64,000 nt of DNA from Bimuria novae-zelandiae CBS 107.79 (lineage: Eukaryota > Ascomycota > Dothideomycetes > Pleosporales > Didymosphaeriaceae). The first letter of the stretch is position 1. Each line of letters starts with the position of its first letter. The translations under genes and the position numbers were made by a program. The notes beneath the pieces are model-generated. The model did no database searches. It saw nothing but the letters and a program-made list of their open reading frames with translations, and was not told the origin of the DNA. Shown one piece after another: positions 58,217 to 64,000 of this stretch. The DNA is taken from positions 62,001 to 126,000 of the forward strand of contig ML976741.1 in the NCBI GenBank assembly GCA_010015655.1, given 5' to 3'.

Positions 58217-59555
58217 CGCGGAACTTCTGCCAATAGCCGCTGACCCGCCTTTGCTAGCGAATTTGAGTATCCTACCCTACAATTTGGTTCCAAATCACTT
58301 CGTTTTTCTCGCCACAGAGTGCGTCTGCCTTCGACAAGTCGCTCAAATTAAATTGCCTTCGCAGCCCAAGATATGCGACTACATGGAGATTATCTCGTGA
58401 GGCGCTTCGTCGTCTTCGAACCGCCTACACATGATGCTCAAGTTTGAAATGGACAGGAATGTTGTTTCTGTGGCGAAAATGCTTGAAATGGTCCGATTCC
58501 ATTTACAACATGAGCTGAACACGGCGGCGACTATGAGATGTGCGCTTCTTCTGGGTCCTGACTGGGGTGCGAACCGATGAGAAGGGCGCCTTTGCTCTGA
58601 TGGCCACGCTAATAACGCCGGGTGTTCTTTTTGCGTCTTTGTCGACCTCTTTCGCTGTCAGTCATGGGAGTACGCGTTGGAGCACTCCGCGATACCTCCT
58701 TGCCCTATCAAAGCTGGGACAGGAATATCGAAGTGCTGAACGCATCGTGCTACCACGTGAAGAACAAGGCAGTGTTCCGCGTGCTGGTGCCGTCGTCCAC
58801 CTTCTCCATTCGATGCTCTAAGTTTAGTGGAGTGGCTGACCGAGATGGAAAACTGCTTAACCACCACCCGACTGTCTCAATCCGTCGGTACATGATGTTG
58901 AGGTTCAATTTTTTCCTCACTCTTCGCGTTTATGTTGCATTTTGGTACATGGGCGGTCTGACTTGCATTTCTGGGAGCGAGGGCAATGCGGACAAGGCGA
59001 TCTTGGAGTTGAATCTTGGGTGGTATCAGGTCATCTTTTTGTACGAAAGCGAAGCGCTGTAACGACCAGGTTCATTGCGTGTCCCAACCTTTCGCCTCTC
59101 ACCTCGCCAATTCACATACATGTAAAGACTGTGATGGTTTCCCCGGTACTACTTGAAATTTGACCAGTGATCTCCGGCTCATTCTCCTCCGGGCCAGATA
59201 GTGAGGGATTCGTGGGCACGTAATTCGAAACCGTTGATAAATAGTGGTCCAGCGACACCTGAGACTCTCCGCTTACTGTGCTTACTGGATCAAAGAGTGG
59301 AGCTGGTTTCGCGGTTAACTTGACGGCAGCAACCGAATTCGCAATAAACACCAAGCTATTGACGCCACGGCGCTCTAGCTTGAACGCACGGACCAACAAC
59401 ACGCGAGGCAGGCGCGTTTCGTTGGCAGCACAGAAAGGCAGGGACACCGCAGCATTCAGCAGCTTCCTGACCCACGCCAAAGCCTCTAAACATGTTGATG
59501 AGTGCGTACCTGAGCTCACTACACACCCGCGACGACACTTCATTCAACGCCCGCC
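58217..59555. other. Intergenic region between NAB3 and the ApsB/Mto1-like gene
   Basis: 1.34 kb. Short frames exist on both strands (for example 59112-59543 minus, 143 codons), but none has recognisable similarity or splice support. The last part probably contains the leader of the following gene. Confidence 0.5.
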
Positions 59556-62500
59556 ATGGCGCCCGCGACCGACGATGCGACCCTCTCGACGGCTGATGCG
59601 CCGCAACCACAATTGCTAGGACCCAAGCCCTCCCTGATGCAACTCGAATCCGCGACCCGAAAAAGCATGACGCATGACATATCTGACGCTGAGGATGTGC
59701 GATCTTTCGATACCCCCGACGCGGACCTGCCTCCACTTCCCGCCGACAATGACGATAGTTTCCTCCGGGCAGACAATCCGGGGCACACTCAGATACAAGT
59801 GGACGATAGTGCGCTTATGGACCGGGAGATGAACCGTTTGCTGGACATTGAGTCCAGCTTCCTGCCGGAGCCGTCAATGGCGGCGGACGCTGTACCTCCA
59901 CGACCAACGGGCGTGGACGATACTTATCTGTTTGGCGGCTCTCCTGGGAACTCGCGACCTGTATCTAGCGCAGGCGAAGATGGAAAGCAAGAGGAGCCTC
60001 CGACTCCTTTTCACGACTCCCACGAGGGCGACTCCTCCATCCTATCAGAGGAACCTCCAACGCCGGCAGGCGCCTACAAGACACCAGCCGTGCGACGGTC
60101 GGACATAACGGACGATTCAATGGACTCTGACGCCTCTACTTCCGAGGTCCTGCCCTCGTCGCCTTCAGCTGAGGCCGCAAGGCGACGCGGCACCGCATCG
60201 GGAACGACAAGCGCGCAACACCCAGCGGACCAAGATGCAGATGATGTTCCAGCAACCATCGGCGCCGACGAGCATGCTGCCCACGACATTTCAGAAGTCC
60301 CCGAACTTCGCCCACCAGAAAGACACGACGATGCCCGTCGACCTACTTCTAGTGCCTCAACAATCAAAGCACCGCCTGATTTCACCGCCAGGGATGAGGA
60401 TATCTCTTTTACAACAGAACATGATTTCAGCATGGAGAGTGGCAAGCGATCTGCTCCTCCAGATCCTCCCACCGCTCTCAAAGTCGGACAACGGCCTAGC
60501 TTTCTGTCCACGCGCACTTCCAGCCAGCGGTCTTCCATCTCATCCATGACCAACCTTTCGAACACGTCGGGAGACAATGGCAGCACCGTAAGCCTTGGAG
60601 CAGACTACGCTTTGCAGACGGGCGGCTCAGCGCCGCGCTCTTCGGGTCCACACAAGATGGAGCTCTCTAGGCTACCAAGTCTTGGGAGCATTGCATCTTC
60701 CATGTCTGGGTACAGTGACTCCAACCCCTGGGACAGGATGCGCAGCATTAGTTCAAATTCCCTCTCTGGATTTTTACACCCGGACAGTAGCTTAGGTCGT
60801 TTAGAGGAGGAGGTGCCCACTTCCACCACTCCTCCAGAGACACCACGCGCTCCGAATGTGAAAATTATTGCTCCTACTGATACCGTGATTGCTAGGCATG
60901 TTCAAGACATACAGGTCCCGGATACTGTCGCACGCGAGTTTCGAGAAAAGCACGGCCGCTCACCCGAGAAGCGGCACATGGCAACTCCGTACACTCGGAA
61001 TAAGCACAACCTGACCCTCAAGGAGCAGAACAGCAAGATCGATAAGCTCAGCAAAGAGAATTTCGACCTCAAACTCAAGATCCATTTCCTCGACCAGGCC
61101 CTTCAGAATCGATCGGATGAGAACGTCCAGGAAACTATTAACAAGAACGTTCAACTACAAACAGATCTTGCGAATGAGAAGAAGGAAAACCAGTCGCTCC
61201 GCAAGAAGATACGTAATTTGGAGAAGAGAATCAAAGCACAGGAAGAAGGAGGGACACTCAAAGAGTCTACGAGTGGGGACGAAGAAGATAGGAGCGACGG
61301 CTCAGGGCCCAAGTCTGCCCTCGAAGAAGAGATAGAATTTCTCCGGGAACGTCTCGAAACAACCGAAATCACTGTTGAGCAGTGGAGAGACGAAGCGTTG
61401 CAGAAAGAGGCCGACAATAGACGCATGGTGGAGTACATCAAGACCATGACCGAAAAGGGTATCTCGGACGACTCTGCCGGTGTTAATGAGGCCGTCAATA
61501 TGTGGAAAGAGGACTTTGAGGAGGAGCGCGCTCGACGTGAGCAAGCTGAAAGTAGATGCGCTCAAGCGGAAGCGGAACGTGAACAATTGACTAAGGAAAT
61601 GCAACGTCTCCGCGAAGATCAACGCTCGCAACCGCCGTCCACGACAAACAATCACTTCAAGCACATTTACAATAGTCGACACAGGCTTACCACGATAACG
61701 ACGCGCTCAAACTCTGGTTCGGAAGGCAATGACCAACAAGCCATCACATCTATGGGTGGCAGCAGCGACACATTGTTAGAGCAATTACAGCGAGACCTTC
61801 ACGCACAAGCATCAATGCTTACTTCTCGCAACCGCGAAAATCTGCGGTTACGAGAAGAGAATGAGGGTCTTAAGCTGAGTATTCGACGAGGCGACGTCAA
61901 CTCTATTGCTGGTGATAGCATTTTAGAGCGTTCAATTTCTCGCAACCACCAACGGTCAGTATCACGCGGTAGTGGTGCTACACGCACAACGCATGTCAGC
62001 GACCCTGAGCGTGACCGTGAACGCGACGATCTCGAGGCCAAGTGCGCTTCTCTCCGGGACGAACTCTCACAGACAAAACTCCAGTACAAGGAGTTGGATG
62101 ACCAGCTTATCGGCCATCTTGACCTTCTCGAGCAGACCGAACTGAAGGTGCAAGAGCTGCAAAGAGATCTCGATGCTTCCAATGAGGACCTGCAAGCCCT
62201 GTCTAACGAACGCGATGAAATCCTTCAAGGCTTAGAAGAGAAGGAACAGGAATGCGAAGACGTCAGACAGCAGGCTTTGGAGACGATTCAGCGGCTTGAA
62301 GCCGAAATCGAGCAAAAAGAACAAGAGTGCAACCGACTCCTGATCGAGCTCGAGAATATCACTGAAGATTTCAACGCCCTGCAGCAGGAGATGAAGAATG
62401 TTAGCGAGACCTTGGTACAGCTGGAAGACGACCGAGATGCCAGCATGCGCAAGATCCAGCATCTGGAATCTGAGCTTGAGGACGCCAACCAAGAACTAGT

Positions 62501-64000
62501 CCGTCAGGACAAGCTCCTGTCGGACGAAAAGTCGAAGAACGAGAAGCTGGATATACAGCTTGAATCGTGTCAAGGCGAGATTGACTTTCTACGTGAAGAG
62601 CAAGAAGGCGATAAGATCAAGATCGGCGAACTTGAGTCTACGCTCAATGCAGCACACATCACGATTCAGGACGAAAAGGAGCGATATCGTGAACTAGAGG
62701 AGCGCATCGCAGAAGAAAGACGTCAACGTGAGATCCTGGAGACTCAAGAAAAACAAGAGCTTGACAAGGTCATCACCGAGCTGAATTCGCAGCTAGCCAA
62801 GCTGAAAGAGGAGAACAGGAAACTTCGCAAGAGCCTGTCAGGCAAAGAAGTCGAAGCGAGTCAATGGAAGCAACGGTTGGATGAGCTCGAGAGCAATCTC
62901 CGTGATGCCCTAGGTAACCTTAACGGTACCAGGGCTAGTCTGCTAAAGGTAACCGTCACCTCCGCAACAGCCAAGTCCATCCTTAACACAGTTGTGCAGG
63001 ACGTCCAGAAACTACAGCGCGATCTCGAAGCTACCCAACAGGAGCTTGACAATTCCCGCCAAGATCTCGCGGAGAAAGATAGACTTCTCCGCAATCGCGA
63101 TGCTTTATTAGAGAGCACCGGCTTGGAAAGCCGTCGGTTGTCGGATATGCTTGAGAAAGAACGACAGGCACGCCGCCAGGACCAAGCCACCTTTGAGAAC
63201 GCCAAACGTGGACATCAATCCGTCACTAGGAGTATCCAGCAGCACGAGACCAGGGTTCTGGAGCTCGAGACTGCCCGTAGCCAGGACAGACAAAAGTTAC
63301 ACAATCTAGAGAAGAAGTATCGCGAAGAGCTCTTGGAACGCAACAATCTCCTCTACGCTCTCTGGAACCGACTTTCCACACTATGTGGTGGAGAATGGGC
63401 TCGTAATCACAGTCTCGTCAATGGCGAACTGCCGTCCATGGAGGTCATATCCAAGAACATTCAAGGCTTCAATAAGAATATCATTCTCGCTGTGAAGTAC
63501 GTCGAAGGCATTATTGGTGGCTTCCGACAGCGAATACGCAGCCTCGAGAAAGATTTGACGCGCGACTACCAGCAGCTCGAACACACTCTCGATGTCAAAG
63601 TGAAACGTCTCGACCAGATTGAGAAGCTAGTCCGCGCACAACGAGACTCCATCGGTCGACCGAGCACTGTCCGCGGCGGCATTGTTGAACTCAACACCCA
63701 GGAACTGAATAAACTCCGGAACGAGAATAAGACTCTCCGTACGGAAGTGCAGACCCTGCGCGCCATCACTATGTCAACTCAATTCGCCGAGCGCTCGCCG
63801 GGAGGCTCACGTGCGGAAACGCCTAACTCTAAGCGCGCCAGCGTCGCAGCAACGTTGCTCCGTCACCACTCCACGTCTGCCGTGGAAGGTCTCCAGAACC
63901 AAGCACCAGATCATCCATACCCTCAAGCCGGGCCTCTACAACATAACGAGCAGAAGTGGATACACCGACTAAAAGAACTCGAACGGCGCCTCAAGGCCGA
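59556..64000 (+). CDS. Spindle-pole / MTOC protein of the ApsB / Mto1 family (CM1 domain), 3' end outside window
   Basis: The reading frame is open from the ATG at 59556 to the window end, about 1,481 codons, so the protein is longer. The family (Aspergillus ApsB, fission yeast Mto1, animal centrosomin/CDK5RAP2) recruits gamma-tubulin complexes to microtubule-organising centres. The N-terminal ~480 residues are Ser/Pro/Asp-rich and disordered. The CM1 motif is at about residues 486-515 (TLKEQNSKIDKLSKENFDLK, then KIHFLDQAL), which is diagnostic. Long coiled coils follow from residue 520 to past 1400, broken by a Ser/Thr-rich spacer near 700-800. A conserved-looking segment with ALWNRLSTLCGGEWA lies near residue 1268. 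No intron is evident in this part. Confidence 0.9.
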   Translation, partial: MAPATDDATLSTADAPQPQLLGPKPSLMQLESATRKSMTHDISDAEDVRSFDTPDADLPPLPADNDDSFLRADNPGHTQIQVDDSALMDREMNRLLDIESSFLPEPSMAADAVPPRPTGVDDTYLFGGSPGNSRPVSSAGEDGKQEEPPTPFHDSHEGDSSILSEEPPTPAGAYKTPAVRRSDITDDSMDSDASTSEVLPSSPSAEAARRRGTASGTTSAQHPADQDADDVPATIGADEHAAHDISEVPELRPPERHDDARRPTSSASTIKAPPDFTARDEDISFTTEHDFSMESGKRSAPPDPPTALKVGQRPSFLSTRTSSQRSSISSMTNLSNTSGDNGSTVSLGADYALQTGGSAPRSSGPHKMELSRLPSLGSIASSMSGYSDSNPWDRMRSISSNSLSGFLHPDSSLGRLEEEVPTSTTPPETPRAPNVKIIAPTDTVIARHVQDIQVPDTVAREFREKHGRSPEKRHMATPYTRNKHNLTLKEQNSKIDKLSKENFDLKLKIHFLDQALQNRSDENVQETINKNVQLQTDLANEKKENQSLRKKIRNLEKRIKAQEEGGTLKESTSGDEEDRSDGSGPKSALEEEIEFLRERLETTEITVEQWRDEALQKEADNRRMVEYIKTMTEKGISDDSAGVNEAVNMWKEDFEEERARREQAESRCAQAEAEREQLTKEMQRLREDQRSQPPSTTNNHFKHIYNSRHRLTTITTRSNSGSEGNDQQAITSMGGSSDTLLEQLQRDLHAQASMLTSRNRENLRLREENEGLKLSIRRGDVNSIAGDSILERSISRNHQRSVSRGSGATRTTHVSDPERDRERDDLEAKCASLRDELSQTKLQYKELDDQLIGHLDLLEQTELKVQELQRDLDASNEDLQALSNERDEILQGLEEKEQECEDVRQQALETIQRLEAEIEQKEQECNRLLIELENITEDFNALQQEMKNVSETLVQLEDDRDASMRKIQHLESELEDANQELVRQDKLLSDEKSKNEKLDIQLESCQGEIDFLREEQEGDKIKIGELESTLNAAHITIQDEKERYRELEERIAEERRQREILETQEKQELDKVITELNSQLAKLKEENRKLRKSLSGKEVEASQWKQRLDELESNLRDALGNLNGTRASLLKVTVTSATAKSILNTVVQDVQKLQRDLEATQQELDNSRQDLAEKDRLLRNRDALLESTGLESRRLSDMLEKERQARRQDQATFENAKRGHQSVTRSIQQHETRVLELETARSQDRQKLHNLEKKYREELLERNNLLYALWNRLSTLCGGEWARNHSLVNGELPSMEVISKNIQGFNKNIILAVKYVEGIIGGFRQRIRSLEKDLTRDYQQLEHTLDVKVKRLDQIEKLVRAQRDSIGRPSTVRGGIVELNTQELNKLRNENKTLRTEVQTLRAITMSTQFAERSPGGSRAETPNSKRASVAATLLRHHSTSAVEGLQNQAPDHPYPQAGPLQHNEQKWIHRLKELERRLKA

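Noticed and set aside
59112..59543. 143-codon minus-strand frame upstream of the ApsB/Mto1-like gene
   Set aside because: No family resemblance, and it overlaps the likely leader of the next gene.

Overview
The window is nuclear DNA of a filamentous ascomycete (Pezizomycotina). Dothideomycetes is my inference, from gene content and style only. Introns are short (45-84 bp, with two longer ones of 161 and 260 bp) and carry GTRNGY donors and CTAAC-type branch points. Genes are fungus-specific: white-collar-1, DASH subunit Dam1, Grc3, Cwh43, Nab3 and an ApsB/Mto1-type protein. Repeats carry the C-to-T and G-to-A mutation pattern of repeat-induced point mutation (RIP).

Layout. (a) 1-16201 is a TA-rich block of dead retrotransposons. 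A LINE copy (1-2860, 5' end outside the window) is followed by a second copy of the same LINE (about 2861-16201). The second copy is interrupted by a ~227-bp LTR-like insertion (5854-6081) and by a short LTR element (6535-13575, target duplication AGAAT). That LTR element is itself interrupted by a full-length Copia element (7138-12247, target duplication ATACT). The first LINE copy preserves the empty site of the outer LTR insertion. (b) 16202-19697 is a transition zone with no convincing gene. (c) 19698-31533 is a normal gene-rich segment: a Ytp1-family membrane protein, DAM1, a membrane-anchored CRAL-TRIO (Sec14-like) protein, mitochondrial ribosomal protein uS2m and white-collar-1. (d) 32418-36957 holds two divergently oriented STAND/NACHT (NLR-like) genes, both disrupted. 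One contains an uninterrupted run of 31 cytosines. (e) 36958-38456 has no gene that I see. (f) 38457-64000 is gene-dense: RPA34 and GRC3 head to head, a large coiled-coil protein, a SNIP1/Pml1-like FHA protein, CWH43, UTP6, a mitochondrial GGQ peptidyl-tRNA hydrolase-like protein, NAB3, and the start of an ApsB/Mto1 CM1-domain protein that runs off the end.

Functional themes. Ribosome production is over-represented on the right side: RPA34 (RNA polymerase I), GRC3 (rRNA processing), UTP6 (small-subunit processome), plus uS2m and the GGQ protein for mitochondrial translation. RPA34 and GRC3 start only 199 bp apart on opposite strands and probably share a promoter. Light sensing (WC-1), kinetochore-microtubule attachment (Dam1), microtubule nucleation (ApsB/Mto1-like), GPI-anchor remodelling (Cwh43) and nuclear RNA termination (Nab3) are single housekeeping or regulatory genes.

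All exon boundaries were read by eye from splice motifs, frame continuity and family conservation. I found no convincing tRNA, rRNA or CRISPR array.
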